From assembly GCA_947628225.1 (NCBI GenBank), contig CANQYY010000012.1, forward strand, positions 1 through 64,000: 64,000 nt of DNA, in the 5' to 3' direction. The notes beneath the pieces were generated by a model. The model had not been told where the DNA came from. It did not search any database and saw only the letters and a program-made list of their open reading frames with translations. This DNA is from an uncultured Lachnospiraceae bacterium. GTDB lineage: Bacteria > Bacillota > Clostridia > Lachnospirales > Lachnospiraceae. Both the position numbers and the translations under genes were made by a program. Numbering within the stretch: the stretch's first letter is position 1; every line of letters starts with the position of its first letter. Below are positions 34,294 through 44,019 of this stretch, piece after piece.

Positions 34294-34301
34294 AGGGAAA
34301 A

Positions 34302-35183
34302 ATGGATCATTTGGATATGCTGGAGTACAAAAGCGTACACATTCTTCGCGAAGCGTATAGCGAGTTGGGAAACCTTTGCATGCTGTGGTCAATCGGTAAG
34401 GATTCCACAGTGCTTCTATGGCTGGCGCGAAAGGCGTTTTTTGGACATGTACCAATTCCGCTTGTCCATATTGATACTCATTTTAAAATCCCTGAAATGA
34501 TCGAATACCGGGATCGTCTTGCGGCGGAATGGAATCTGGATATGATCTATGGGGAAAATACGGAGGCGCTGGAGAAGAAAGAAACATTTCCGGATGGGAA
34601 CATTTCCCATATTGACTGTTGTATGAAATTAAAGACGGAAGCGCTTACCAACACATTGAATGCCAGCTGGCCCCGCTACCGTTTTAACCATAATAAGGGA
34701 ATTTATGAAAAAGATACCAACTGTGAACCTTATACGGGGGTTATTGTAGGAGCCCGGGCAGATGAGGAGGGGAGCCGCTCCAAAGAACGGTATTTCTCCC
34801 CAAGAGATAAGAATAATGACTGGGATGTAGGCGACCAGCCGCCGGAATTCTGGAATCAGTATAAAACGGATTTTGCCCCGGGAACCCATGTGAGGGTGCA
34901 TCCGCTGTTAGACTGGACAGAACTGGATGTATGGGAATATATTGAGCGGGAAAATATTCCGGTAGTTTCTCTGTATTTTGATAAAGGAAATGGAAAGCGG
35001 TACCGCTCTCTGGGATGCGGCCCATGTACACAGCCGGTGGATTCCACGGCAAAAAATGTACATGAGGTAATTGAGGAACTAAAGACCGGTAAGTTTGCCA
35101 ATATTGCAGAGCGCTCCGGCCGTGCTCAGGATAAAGAAGGCGGCGGCGGTCTGGAAGAACTCAGACGAAACGGTTATATGTAA
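34302..35183 (+). CDS. cysD: Sulfate adenylyltransferase subunit 2
   Basis: 293 residues. With CysN it makes adenosine 5'-phosphosulfate (APS) from ATP and sulfate. The PP-loop SIGKDS is at residues 30-35. [15 protein letters not shown] and [14 protein letters not shown], as well as CGPCT near the C-terminus, are typical of CysD. The frame reaches back to 34236, but GGAGGG at 34292-34297 fixes the start at 34302. It heads a run of four genes with gaps of 10-20 nt (cysD, cysN, cysC, ASST), a probable operon. Confidence 0.94.
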   Translation: MDHLDMLEYKSVHILREAYSELGNLCMLWSIGKDSTVLLWLARKAFFGHVPIPLVHIDTHFKIPEMIEYRDRLAAEWNLDMIYGENTEALEKKETFPDGNISHIDCCMKLKTEALTNTLNASWPRYRFNHNKGIYEKDTNCEPYTGVIVGARADEEGSRSKERYFSPRDKNNDWDVGDQPPEFWNQYKTDFAPGTHVRVHPLLDWTELDVWEYIERENIPVVSLYFDKGNGKRYRSLGCGPCTQPVDSTAKNVHEVIEELKTGKFANIAERSGRAQDKEGGGGLEELRRNGYM

Positions 35184-35198
35184 GGAGGAGCATCCCGG

Positions 35199-36986
35199 AT
35201 GAATAAAAAAGAAGATATGAATATTGTTATTGTGGGTCATGTGGATCATGGTAAAAGCACTCTGATGGGGCGTCTGTTAGCGGACACAAATTCCCTGCCG
35301 GAGGGAAAACTCGATCAGGTAAGGGAAACCTGCCGCAGAAATTCAAAGCCTTTTGAATATGCATTTTTACTGGATGCCTTAAAGGATGAACAGTCGCAGG
35401 GAATTACCATTGATACGGCCCGCTGTTTTTTTAAAACCGAAAAAAGAGATTACATTATCCTGGACGCGCCGGGGCATATTGAATTTTTGAAAAATATGAT
35501 TACCGGAGCCTCCCGCGCCGAGGCCGCCCTTTTGATGATAGATGCGAAAGAGGGAGTTCAGGAAAATTCCCGTCGTCACGCCTATATGCTGTCGATGTTG
35601 GGAATTCGCCAGATAGCCGTTGTCATTAATAAGATGGATTTAGTGGATTATGATAAAACGGTGTATGAAAAAGTAAAAAAAGAGTATCTGGAATTTTTGG
35701 ATAAGATTAACATTACACCGAAATTTGTACTTCCGGTCAGCGCTTTCCAGGGAGAAAATATTGTGAAAAAAAGTGATAAAATGCCCTGGTATCAGGGGAT
35801 GTGCGTGCTGGAGGTATTGGATCATTTTGAATGTGAGGAGTCAAAGGAAAACCAGCCGTTCCGCATGCCCGTACAGGATGTCTACAAGTTTACCAAAAAC
35901 GGGGACGACCGCCGTATTGTGGCGGGCACGATACAGACAGGGACGATCCGCCCGGGGCAGGAGGTAGTATTTTATCCTTCCGGGAAAAGAAGCCATGTGA
36001 AAAAAATCGAGGTATTCAATGCGCCGCCGCTGGAAGTGGGGAAACCGGATATGGCGATAGGCTTTACGATGGTGGAGCAGATTTATATTACCCGCGGCGA
36101 GATGATGAGTATCGTCGGTGAAAAAGAGCCAAAAACGGCATCGCGGATTGCCGCCAATATTTTCTGGCTCGGGAAAAAGGAATTTACGCCGGGAAAGATA
36201 TATTATTTAAAAATCGGCGCTGAAAAAGTAAAAATGGAGCTGGAGTGCATCAAGGGCGTAATCAATTCCTCCAATCTTTCCTCCACGGAGGAGAAAGCGG
36301 CGGTGGGACGCCATGAGGTGGCAGAGTGTATTCTGCGCACCGATAAGCCCATTGCCTTTGATACGGTAGAGGATATTGCCGGTACAAGCCGTTTTGTCAT
36401 CGTGGATGATTATGAGATTGCAGGCGGCGGTATTATCACGGCAGCCCTGGAGGATGAGGAACAGAAAATCCGGGAGGGCGCGATGCTGCGCAATTATAAA
36501 TGGGAGGTCAGCGACGTTTCTATTGAGGAACGTATTGAGCATTATGCCCAGAAACCGAGCCTTATCGTTTTGACCGGCCCGGAAGAGGTCGGCAAAAAGA
36601 AGCTGGCAAAGCTTTTGGAGAGAGAACTGTTAAATTGCGGCCGCTACGTTTACTATATGGGGATCGGTTCCTACCTCTATGGAGTGGGAGCGGATACCAA
36701 AAAAGGAAATACTCCCGACCATGTTGAGCAAATCCGGCGTTTCGGAGAGGTGGCAAATCTTATGCTGGATGCCGGCATGATTTTAATTGTTACCGCCACG
36801 GGACTGACACACTCTGATTATAAAATAATGAAAACGGTAGTAGAAAAGGAGATAGAGGTTATCTGGCTCGGTGATGAGATAACAACGGATATTTCACCGG
36901 ATATGCAGTTGACGGATGCGGAATACGAAAAGAGCATCCGCCAGATAAAGAATATGCTGAAGGAGAACGGCTCTGTTCTGGCATAG
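35199..36986 (+). CDS. cysN: Sulfate adenylyltransferase GTPase subunit with a decayed APS-kinase-like tail
   Basis: 595 residues. The GTPase domain is complete: GHVDHGKST at 13-21, DAPGH at 89-93, NKMD at 144-147. Two beta-barrel domains follow, to about residue 430. GTP hydrolysis drives APS synthesis by CysD. Residues from about 455 to 595 have the layout of an APS kinase domain, as in CysNC/NodQ fusions. However, the Walker A loop is G460-PEEVGKKK-468 instead of GLSGSGKST, and the LDGDNIR segment of real APS kinases is missing. The tail should therefore not phosphorylate APS. It may be a scaffold or regulator; the intact cysC next door supplies the activity. AAGGAGGAG precedes the ATG. 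Confidence 0.93.
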   Translation: MNKKEDMNIVIVGHVDHGKSTLMGRLLADTNSLPEGKLDQVRETCRRNSKPFEYAFLLDALKDEQSQGITIDTARCFFKTEKRDYIILDAPGHIEFLKNMITGASRAEAALLMIDAKEGVQENSRRHAYMLSMLGIRQIAVVINKMDLVDYDKTVYEKVKKEYLEFLDKINITPKFVLPVSAFQGENIVKKSDKMPWYQGMCVLEVLDHFECEESKENQPFRMPVQDVYKFTKNGDDRRIVAGTIQTGTIRPGQEVVFYPSGKRSHVKKIEVFNAPPLEVGKPDMAIGFTMVEQIYITRGEMMSIVGEKEPKTASRIAANIFWLGKKEFTPGKIYYLKIGAEKVKMELECIKGVINSSNLSSTEEKAAVGRHEVAECILRTDKPIAFDTVEDIAGTSRFVIVDDYEIAGGGIITAALEDEEQKIREGAMLRNYKWEVSDVSIEERIEHYAQKPSLIVLTGPEEVGKKKLAKLLERELLNCGRYVYYMGIGSYLYGVGADTKKGNTPDHVEQIRRFGEVANLMLDAGMILIVTATGLTHSDYKIMKTVVEKEIEVIWLGDEITTDISPDMQLTDAEYEKSIRQIKNMLKENGSVLA

Positions 36987-36997
36987 AAAGGAATCGG

Positions 36998-37585
36998 ATG
37001 AATAAAAACGAAAATATTATCTGGCATAATAACAAGGTTTCCTATGAAGAGCGATGTCATGTGCTGGGGCAAAAAGGACTGGTTGTCTGGTTTACCGGTT
37101 TATCCGGCTCCGGAAAATCAACCATTGCGGTAGAACTGGAGAAGATGCTGAATGAAGCGGGACGGGCGGTTTATTTGTTAGACGGAGATAACATACGCCA
37201 CGGGATCAATTCTGATTTGGGATTTTCAGATGAGGACAGGAATGAAAATATCCGGCGGATCAGTGAAATAGCTGCTTTATTTCAGGACGCAGGCGTCATC
37301 ACATTGGTTTCCTTTATTTCTCCATTTCGCAAAATGAGGGAATTCGCCAGAGAAAGGGCAGGAAAAAATAATTTCATAGAAGTGTATGTAAACACCGATT
37401 ATGAAACCTGTAGAAAAAGGGATCCAAAGGGGTTATATAAAAAACAGATCCCTAATTTTACCGGAAGAGATTCATCCTATGAAGAGCCGGAAAATCCGGA
37501 GCTGATTCTGGATACTACCCAAAAAAATGCAGAAGAATGTGCAAAAGAGGTGCTCCGGATAATTTGTCAATATCTGGAGCGGTAA
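36998..37585 (+). CDS. cysC: Adenylylsulfate (APS) kinase
   Basis: 195 residues. It converts APS to 3'-phosphoadenosine 5'-phosphosulfate (PAPS). Walker A GLSGSGKST is at 34-42, LLDGDNIRHGI at about 60-70, and FISPFRKMREFARE, the APS-binding region, at about 107-120. KDPKGLYKK-like RDPKGLYKKQ follows. All key residues of active CysC are present, in contrast to the tail of the upstream CysN. The gene follows cysN by 11 nt and precedes the sulfotransferase by about 20 nt. Confidence 0.94.
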   Translation: MNKNENIIWHNNKVSYEERCHVLGQKGLVVWFTGLSGSGKSTIAVELEKMLNEAGRAVYLLDGDNIRHGINSDLGFSDEDRNENIRRISEIAALFQDAGVITLVSFISPFRKMREFARERAGKNNFIEVYVNTDYETCRKRDPKGLYKKQIPNFTGRDSSYEEPENPELILDTTQKNAEECAKEVLRIICQYLER

Positions 37586-37604
37586 AACAAGGAGAATGGA
37601 TAAC

Positions 37605-39632
37605 ATGGAGGGCAAGATGATCAAGAGTTTTGCGGCTACGTGTAAGAGGGGAATAAAAAGATTAATCGAAAAGAAAAATGACTATCAAAAAAGCAGAAAG
37701 TATGTGTACCGCATGGAGGACGGCGGGACAGTAACGGTCTGCACTGCCAGGTATCTGGGAAAAAAGACACGGCACTACAATAAGAATTTTGCCAGAAGAG
37801 GTGTGGAGCGGATCCGCACCAACATAGCAAAGGAGCCTGTCTTTGCTTTGAAATCCCAGACCAGGGATTACTGGCTGGAGCAATTATTACGAAGCGGAAA
37901 ATACACATTTTCCGATATGTTTATTGCGAAAAATCCATATGGGGAAGCTCCGCTCACAGCGCTTGCCCTGTTTTATACCAAGCAGGCATGCGGCGTCCGG
38001 GTAACGGTTAAGGGAACGACACCGGAAACCGATTATTCCGCCAGCCTGCCGGAGGCCAAATACCACCGGGTACCGATTCTCGGCTTATATCCGGGAAAGG
38101 TAAATGAGATTCATTTTGAACTGTTAGATGCTGTCGGGACGACGATAGAAGAGCGTACCGTTTCCTTAAAGATGAAGGGACTTCCCAGGCATTTAAAAAA
38201 GATTGTGACGGTAAAGAAAATGGCGAAGGAGCCGGCGCTGAAAAATATTCTCATCGTAGGCGGTTCCGATATTCATCCCTGCGTTATCGACAGGGAGGGG
38301 AAAATCCGCTGGTATACAAGGAGAAAACCGAAGGGCTATGGTCTTTTTCTGCTGAAAAACGGACATTTCCTCTTTTTGGAATCCCACATTTCGGCTCCCT
38401 CCTATACGAATCCTCATTCCGTGCAGATGTACGATATGGATTTTCTGGGGCGTGTGCATATGTCATATATGGTAAAAAATGGCATTCACCACTCCGCTTC
38501 TGAAAATGAAGAAAACGGAAATATTATGGCATGCGGAAGCAGCATGGAAGGCCATCTGGAGGATTTAATCATGGAAATCGACAGACAGACCGGTCAGATC
38601 GTAAAGAAAGTGAAGCTGGGGGATATTTTTGATGCCACCTATCAGGACCGTCCGGACTGGGCGCATTTAAATTCCGTTGAGTATTATAAAAAAGATCATT
38701 CGGTTCTGGTTTCCATGAGAAATATCCACTCCGTCTGCAGTGTGGATTGGGATACCGGGAAAATGCGTTGGCTGTTAAGTGATCCGAAGTTCTGGGAAGG
38801 GACTGAAATGGAGAAGATGCTTTTGAAGCCGGTAGGGGATGTCCCGTTTTTTTATCAGCAGCATGCCGCTATGGAACTCGATATGGATCTGGACGGAAAT
38901 CCGGATACCAAGCATGTTCTTGTTTTTGACAATCATTGGCATAAAAGACGTCCGGTCAAGGATTTTGACGAGGATAAAAAATCCTATGTCAGTATTTACA
39001 CGATTAACGAGAAGGAGCGCACGGTTAAACTGGAAAAACGGTTTGGATGTCCAAAATCAAAGATTCGTTCCAATGGCATTTATTTCAAGGACAAAAACCG
39101 GCTCTACTCGATGGAGGGTTCTCTCGTAAAACCGATCGAGGATAATGTCGGAACGATTCGGGAGTATGACAGCAGGAAGGGAAAGGTTGTCAGCGAAATC
39201 CTTATAAAGCCGGGTTTCTTTCAGGCAAGAGCTTTTGAGCCGGATGTGCCGGAATTGGCAAAACCGCTGCTGGCAAACCGGAACTATATCTGCGGCGATT
39301 TAAAAAGACCAAAACCGCTGCTTAAGGAAGAGTTATCGTGGTTAAAAGGGATCCAGAGCCGCCGGGTAGATGATTTGGTGATTGATTATAAGACAAATGA
39401 AGATATTTTATATGTCCACGGAATGGATCACTCGATCAGAAAGGTTTATCTGCTTGGTAAAAAAGGAAACTATGCGGTAGATTTTACCGAAACGAAACAG
39501 ACGATGAAGGTGTTTGCGGAAAGCAAATATTATCTGGCAATGTGGCTGGATAAGATCCCTTCCGATTATTACCGGCTTTGGCTGGATGTGCGGGGGAATA
39601 TTCAGTACACAGGAAAATACATCAGCAAGTAA
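37605..39632 (+). CDS. Arylsulfate sulfotransferase (ASST) without signal peptide
   Basis: 675 residues. An N-terminal beta domain (about 75-190) is followed by a six-bladed propeller-type catalytic domain. Residues of the E. coli ASST active site have counterparts at nearly the same spacing: H295/H296 in GIHHSASENE (for H252), H354 and N356 in DWAHLNSVEYY (for H356, N358), R372 in SMRNIHS (for R374), and H420 in YQQHAAME (for the sulfated H436). Classical ASSTs are exported and take sulfate from phenyl sulfates, not from PAPS. This one shows no signal peptide, starts with a basic, Lys/Arg-rich region, and is the last gene of a PAPS-making operon. It should act in the cytoplasm. AAGGAG suits the ATG at 37605 better than the one at 37596. 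Acceptor and true donor are unknown. Confidence 0.88.
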   Translation: MEGKMIKSFAATCKRGIKRLIEKKNDYQKSRKYVYRMEDGGTVTVCTARYLGKKTRHYNKNFARRGVERIRTNIAKEPVFALKSQTRDYWLEQLLRSGKYTFSDMFIAKNPYGEAPLTALALFYTKQACGVRVTVKGTTPETDYSASLPEAKYHRVPILGLYPGKVNEIHFELLDAVGTTIEERTVSLKMKGLPRHLKKIVTVKKMAKEPALKNILIVGGSDIHPCVIDREGKIRWYTRRKPKGYGLFLLKNGHFLFLESHISAPSYTNPHSVQMYDMDFLGRVHMSYMVKNGIHHSASENEENGNIMACGSSMEGHLEDLIMEIDRQTGQIVKKVKLGDIFDATYQDRPDWAHLNSVEYYKKDHSVLVSMRNIHSVCSVDWDTGKMRWLLSDPKFWEGTEMEKMLLKPVGDVPFFYQQHAAMELDMDLDGNPDTKHVLVFDNHWHKRRPVKDFDEDKKSYVSIYTINEKERTVKLEKRFGCPKSKIRSNGIYFKDKNRLYSMEGSLVKPIEDNVGTIREYDSRKGKVVSEILIKPGFFQARAFEPDVPELAKPLLANRNYICGDLKRPKPLLKEELSWLKGIQSRRVDDLVIDYKTNEDILYVHGMDHSIRKVYLLGKKGNYAVDFTETKQTMKVFAESKYYLAMWLDKIPSDYYRLWLDVRGNIQYTGKYISK

Positions 39633-39636
39633 AAAC

Positions 39637-39688
39637 GAGGGCGGCTCCGGAGGAATTTATGGCCTCTGGAGCCGTCCTCTTATTTTAT
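39637..39688 (+). terminator. Terminator of the sulfation operon
   Basis: GAGGGCGGCTCC (39637-39648) pairs with GGAGCCGTCCTC (39668-39679), with an inner GGAGG/CCTCT pair, followed by TTATTTTAT. Confidence 0.85.
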
Positions 39689-39736
39689 CGTCAGGAAATT
39701 TAACGGCACGCCCTCTCATAACTCCCGTTTATGCCT

Positions 39737-40747
39737 TTATTTTGTTACCCGGACACGACATTTCTTTTTCGCTCCGTCTTCGGAAGCATAAATATAGCAG
39801 CTTCCTTTTTTCTTCGCCTGTATTTTGCCATTGCCGTCTACGGTGGCGATTTTTTTATTGCTGCTTTTCCACTCCGGAGGATTCCCGGAACTGACTTTGG
39901 CAGACAGCCGGATGCTTTTTCCTTTTTTTATCGTAACAGAGCTTTGGCTTAAGGATATATCCGGTGATTTGACGGTTACTTCACAGATGCGGGTAATACC
40001 GTCAACCGATGCCTGAATCAGGGCGACGCCGTGCTTTCTGGCCGTGACAACGCCGTTTTCATCTACGGTGGCAACGCTGCTCTTTTTGGATTTCCAGACC
40101 GGCGTGCGGCGGGAAGATACTTTGGCAATTAGACAGAGAGTCTGTCTGCGGTACAGGGAAGCCTCCGTATGATTTAAGGTTACTTTTGGCTTTTTTACGG
40201 TGACATGGCACGAGCAGGAAGAACCGTCAGCAGAAGCCGTTATCGTCGTATCGCCCGGTTTTTTCGCCTCAATATACCCATTCTCATCTATTGTGGCAAC
40301 ACTGCGTTTTGAGGATTTCCAGCTTAAGCAGGAGCCGTTGGAGGTCTTTCCGCTAAGCCGGTATCCGGAGCCGTTTTCCATTGTAATTGTTTTAGACGAA
40401 AGGATAATGGCGGTCTTTTTTACCGTGACAAGGCAGCTTGCCTCTGCCCCTGAAATTTTTGCCGTTATCCGGCAGGTTCCGGCGCGTTTCCCGGTAACCT
40501 TTCCATAGGTGTTTACCGAGGCTGTCTTTGCATTGCTGCTTTTCCAGGTTGGTTTTTTCCCATTTGACGTAATGCCTGCCAGATAAAATGATTGGTGAAT
40601 CTGGATTGTCTTATTATAATGGGACAAAAGGACAAAGGAAAAGCCGGATGCCTTAACGGCAGAATACCCGTAACAACTGGTGATGCCGGCGAATGCCAGC
40701 GCAAACAGGATAATAAATATCCGATGGAATTTAGAAAATCGATTCAT
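39737..40747 (-). CDS. Secreted protein made of four Big_2 Ig-like domains
   Basis: 336 residues. A signal peptide (about 1-28; FIILFALAFAGITSCYGYSA) is followed by four consecutive bacterial Ig-like group 2 units of about 75 residues. Each has a W-K-S-S-(N/K) core strand (PTWKSSNAKTASV, LSWKSSKRSVATI, PVWKSKKSSVATV, PEWKSSNKKIATV) followed by the G-x-(I/V)-x-A-x-K/R turn. Nothing else is present, and no anchoring motif is seen. GGAGGGAG (40753-40760) fixes the start at 40747; the frame extends to 40801 without support. Probably an adhesin-like or cell-wall-associated structural protein. Confidence 0.85.
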   Translation of the reverse strand: MNRFSKFHRIFIILFALAFAGITSCYGYSAVKASGFSFVLLSHYNKTIQIHQSFYLAGITSNGKKPTWKSSNAKTASVNTYGKVTGKRAGTCRITAKISGAEASCLVTVKKTAIILSSKTITMENGSGYRLSGKTSNGSCLSWKSSKRSVATIDENGYIEAKKPGDTTITASADGSSCSCHVTVKKPKVTLNHTEASLYRRQTLCLIAKVSSRRTPVWKSKKSSVATVDENGVVTARKHGVALIQASVDGITRICEVTVKSPDISLSQSSVTIKKGKSIRLSAKVSSGNPPEWKSSNKKIATVDGNGKIQAKKKGSCYIYASEDGAKKKCRVRVTK

Positions 40748-40845
40748 ATGAACTCCCTCCTTACAAGAGGAGTAATGAGAGGGCAATACAAAATATAACA
40801 CAGATCAAAAGAAATGGCAAGAGTTTTTTACGGAAAAAAATAACC

Positions 40846-40912
40846 ATAAAAAAATGACAGCGAAACCCCGATAGCAATTGCAAGGAAATAATACAGGACT
40901 TCGCTGTCATAT
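40846..40912 (-). terminator. Terminator of putP
   Basis: ATGACAGCGAA (40854-40864) pairs with TTCGCTGTCAT (40900-40910). On the minus strand the second arm is followed by seven T. Confidence 0.85.
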
Positions 40913-40945
40913 TTATCAACGATATGTTTTTATTACAAAAATAGC

Positions 40946-42496
40946 TTATTCCTCACGGTAACTTCCCACTTTTTCAAATTCGTCCACGATCTCCTTAGAC
41001 GGCGCTTTCGTAATAAGACTGACGGCTATAATGCAGGCAAGGCTGATAAAGAAGCCCAGCAGGAGGGAATAAATACCGGTAGCCTCATACAGGGTAGCTC
41101 CATTTACAAGAGGAAGATAATCCCAGATAATAACAAACAGGCCGCCGGAAATAACGCCGGAAACGGCGCCCGGCAGATTGGTGCGCTTCCAGAACAGGGA
41201 GCATACGACCAGAGGGCCAAAGGCAGAACCAAGCCCTGCCCACGCATCCGATACAAGAGCCATAATGCTGCTATTCGGATCCCATGCGATCAGACAGGCA
41301 AGGACGGCTACTACGATAACGGTAATACGGCTGATGTGAAAAATCTTTTTATCTTCTGCTTCCGGATGCAGGATGTTTTTATAAATATCCTTGGAAGCGG
41401 AGGAGGAGCATACTAAAAGCTGTGAATCCGCCGTTGACATAATAGCGGCGAGAATACCGCAGAGGAACAGCCCCCCGATAAATACTACAATAAAATTACC
41501 GTCAAAAATCTGCTGAATCATTTTAATAAATATGTTCTCGGAATCCCCATCCACGAGAACTCCATTGAGGTAACCGCGTCCTACGATGCCGATGACACAG
41601 GCGGCGGTCAGGGAAATCGCTACCCAGACAATGGCGATGACGCTGGATTTTTTCAGCTCCTTCTCACTTCGTATTGCCATAAAACGAACCAAAATATGCG
41701 GCATGCCGCAGTAACCAAGCCCCCAGGCAAGGTCAGAAATAATAGACACGATCGGATAGGGTTCTCCGTTTATGTAAAACAAACTCAGAAAATCGGAGTT
41801 TGTCGCCACGCCGTTTGCCACTAATGCTCCCATGACATCACCCCGGATGGCAGAATAGGCAATAATCGGTACCGTCAGCAGGGCGATCAGCATCATCGTT
41901 CCCTGAATAAAGTCCGTAGTACACACGGCTAAAAATCCGCCCATGAAGGTGTAGGCAAGAATAACGGCAGCCCCAATCAGGAGAGCGTAGTGGTAATCAA
42001 TATGAAATACGGTATTAAACAGCTTACCGCCGGAAGCAAGAGCCGATGCGGTATATACGAGAAAGAAAATCACAATGACAACGGAAGAGATGCCAAGCAG
42101 GATTTTTTTCTCGTCCCGGTAGCGGTTTTGGAAAAATTCCGGCAGAGTAAGAGAGTTATTTGCTACAATCGTATAACGGCGTAACCGCTTGGAAATCACA
42201 AGCCAGTTTAAAACCGTTCCGATAAACAGACCGATGGCAATCCATGCTTTGCCGGTGCCGGCAAGGTAAATAGACCCCGGCAGCCCCATTAAAAGCCAGC
42301 CGCTCATATCGGAGGCCTGGGCAGACAGGGCGGCAACCCAGCTATTAAGACCGCGGCCGCCTAAAAAATAATCGGCGGTGCTTTTGTTTTTTTTCATCGA
42401 AAAGAAACCTACGGCAATCATCATAAGTAAATAACAGGCAAAAGCTATTAAAATAGCAATGGTATTGGGTGTAATACCCCAAATTTTTTCGGACAT
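40946..42496 (-). CDS. putP: Sodium/proline symporter
   Basis: 516 residues, sodium:solute symporter family with about thirteen membrane helices. Near the N-terminus it carries DYFLGGRGLNSWVAALSAQA and ASDMSGWLLMGLPG, the latter holding the sodium/proline-site Asp and Ser/Gly region of PutP. GLGYCGMPHILVRFMA is another PutP block. The start at 42496 follows AAAGGGG; the frame extends to 42541 without a ribosome-binding site. It should take up proline with sodium. A clear terminator follows; it stands alone as a transcription unit. Confidence 0.92.
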   Translation of the reverse strand: MSEKIWGITPNTIAILIAFACYLLMMIAVGFFSMKKNKSTADYFLGGRGLNSWVAALSAQASDMSGWLLMGLPGSIYLAGTGKAWIAIGLFIGTVLNWLVISKRLRRYTIVANNSLTLPEFFQNRYRDEKKILLGISSVVIVIFFLVYTASALASGGKLFNTVFHIDYHYALLIGAAVILAYTFMGGFLAVCTTDFIQGTMMLIALLTVPIIAYSAIRGDVMGALVANGVATNSDFLSLFYINGEPYPIVSIISDLAWGLGYCGMPHILVRFMAIRSEKELKKSSVIAIVWVAISLTAACVIGIVGRGYLNGVLVDGDSENIFIKMIQQIFDGNFIVVFIGGLFLCGILAAIMSTADSQLLVCSSSASKDIYKNILHPEAEDKKIFHISRITVIVVAVLACLIAWDPNSSIMALVSDAWAGLGSAFGPLVVCSLFWKRTNLPGAVSGVISGGLFVIIWDYLPLVNGATLYEATGIYSLLLGFFISLACIIAVSLITKAPSKEIVDEFEKVGSYREE

Positions 42497-42665
42497 AATA
42501 TATCCCCTTTCTATCAAGTATCGTAATATGGGAAAAAGCAAAACGACCTTTTTGCCGGGATTATTATAGCATAAATTGGTATTTATGACAAGTTAAGGAA
42601 AGGAAATATGGAAATGGGAGAAAAAAGATGATATGATAATAGGAGAAAAGAAAGGGAGGAACCGT

Positions 42666-43976
42666 ATGGGAACCGGACGTTTTGTTGATTTGATCCACAA
42701 AAAAAGAGATGGTGGAATTTTGGAAAAAGAGGAAATCCAGAAAATGATACAGAGTTTCACGGCAGGGAAAATACCGGATTATCAGATGTCGGCGATGCTG
42801 ATGGCAATTTATTTCCGGGGAATGACGGATGAAGAATTGACGGCATTGACACTGGCGATGCGCGATTCCGGCGATGTTGTGGATTTGTCCCCGATAGACG
42901 GCATTACGGTGGATAAACATTCCACCGGCGGCGTGGGAGATAAGACGACGCTGATTGTAGCTCCTATTGTGGCGGCATGCGGCGTTCCGGTGGCAAAAAT
43001 GAGCGGGCGAGGACTTGGCTTTACCGGGGGCACGCTGGATAAACTGCAATCCATTCCGGGATTCCGGGTAGAACTGGCGGAGGAGGAATTTTTCCGCGCG
43101 GTCTGCCAAACCGGGCTCAGTGTCATCGGTCAGAGCGGGAATCTGGCGCCGGCAGATAAGCTTTTGTATGCTCTGCGGGATGTAACGGGAACTGTCAGCA
43201 GTATCCCCCTCATTGCCTCTTCTATTATGAGTAAAAAGCTGGCGGCAGGAAGTGATAAAATATTGTTGGATGTCACAACAGGAAGCGGCGCTTTTATTAA
43301 GGAAATGGAAGGCTCCAGAGAACTGGCGCGCCGGATGGTGGCGATTGGCAGGGGAGCGGGAAAAGAAACGGTGGCGATGATTACCAGTATGGAGGAACCG
43401 TTAGGCTATGCCATTGGGAACAGCCTGGAAGTTAAGGAAGCGATAGAAACGTTGCAGGGAGAAGGGCCGGAGGATGTAAAGGAGGTTTGCCTTGCCCTTG
43501 CCGGCATGATGATTTCCTTAGGAAAAGAAATTCCCTTTGAGGAAGGAAAGGAAAGGGCAGAGCGGGCGTTGCAGCAGAAAGCAGCCTATGAAAAGCTAAA
43601 GGAGATGACCGCATGCCAGGGCGGCGACGTCCGTTATATCGAAAATCCGAAATTATTCCGGAGAGCCGGGATAAGCGGCTGTGTATTGGCGCCGGAGGAT
43701 GGGTATCTGGCAAAGACAAATACCGAAGGAATCGGCGTGGCAGCGGGGCTCTTAGGAGCAGGGAGAGAAACGAAGGAGAGCAGCATCGATTTTGGCGCCG
43801 GTATTTATATGAAGAAAAAGCTGGGGGATAAAGTAAAAAAAGGCGAGGCGCTGGCAGAATTATTTACCTCGCAGGAAAGCCGGCTGGAAAAGGCGGCGCG
43901 CTATATGGAGAACTGTATGGAAATCCGAAAGCAAAAGCCCGGGATGCCAAAATTAATTGTAGATATTATACGGTAA
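42666..43976 (+). CDS. pdp: Pyrimidine-nucleoside phosphorylase
   Basis: 436 residues, thymidine/pyrimidine-nucleoside phosphorylase family. The enzyme splits uridine, deoxyuridine or thymidine with phosphate. The family signature reads SGRGLGFTGGTLDKLQS here; the usual final Glu is Gln. HSTGGVGDKTTLI binds phosphate. A C-terminal swivelling domain with GIYMKKKLGDKVKKGEAL resembles a biotinyl-type fold, as in the family. The start at 42666 follows GGGAGG. It could be named deoA as well; the Firmicute homologues usually accept both uridine and thymidine. Confidence 0.92.
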   Translation: MGTGRFVDLIHKKRDGGILEKEEIQKMIQSFTAGKIPDYQMSAMLMAIYFRGMTDEELTALTLAMRDSGDVVDLSPIDGITVDKHSTGGVGDKTTLIVAPIVAACGVPVAKMSGRGLGFTGGTLDKLQSIPGFRVELAEEEFFRAVCQTGLSVIGQSGNLAPADKLLYALRDVTGTVSSIPLIASSIMSKKLAAGSDKILLDVTTGSGAFIKEMEGSRELARRMVAIGRGAGKETVAMITSMEEPLGYAIGNSLEVKEAIETLQGEGPEDVKEVCLALAGMMISLGKEIPFEEGKERAERALQQKAAYEKLKEMTACQGGDVRYIENPKLFRRAGISGCVLAPEDGYLAKTNTEGIGVAAGLLGAGRETKESSIDFGAGIYMKKKLGDKVKKGEALAELFTSQESRLEKAARYMENCMEIRKQKPGMPKLIVDIIR

Positions 43977-44019
43977 ATTTGATACAATAAAGAAGAATAT
44001 AATTCAGAGCGGAGGATGT

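Noticed and set aside
39737..40747. Four similar units considered as a DNA tandem repeat
   Set aside because: The similarity is at protein level (Ig-like domains); the DNA units have diverged.
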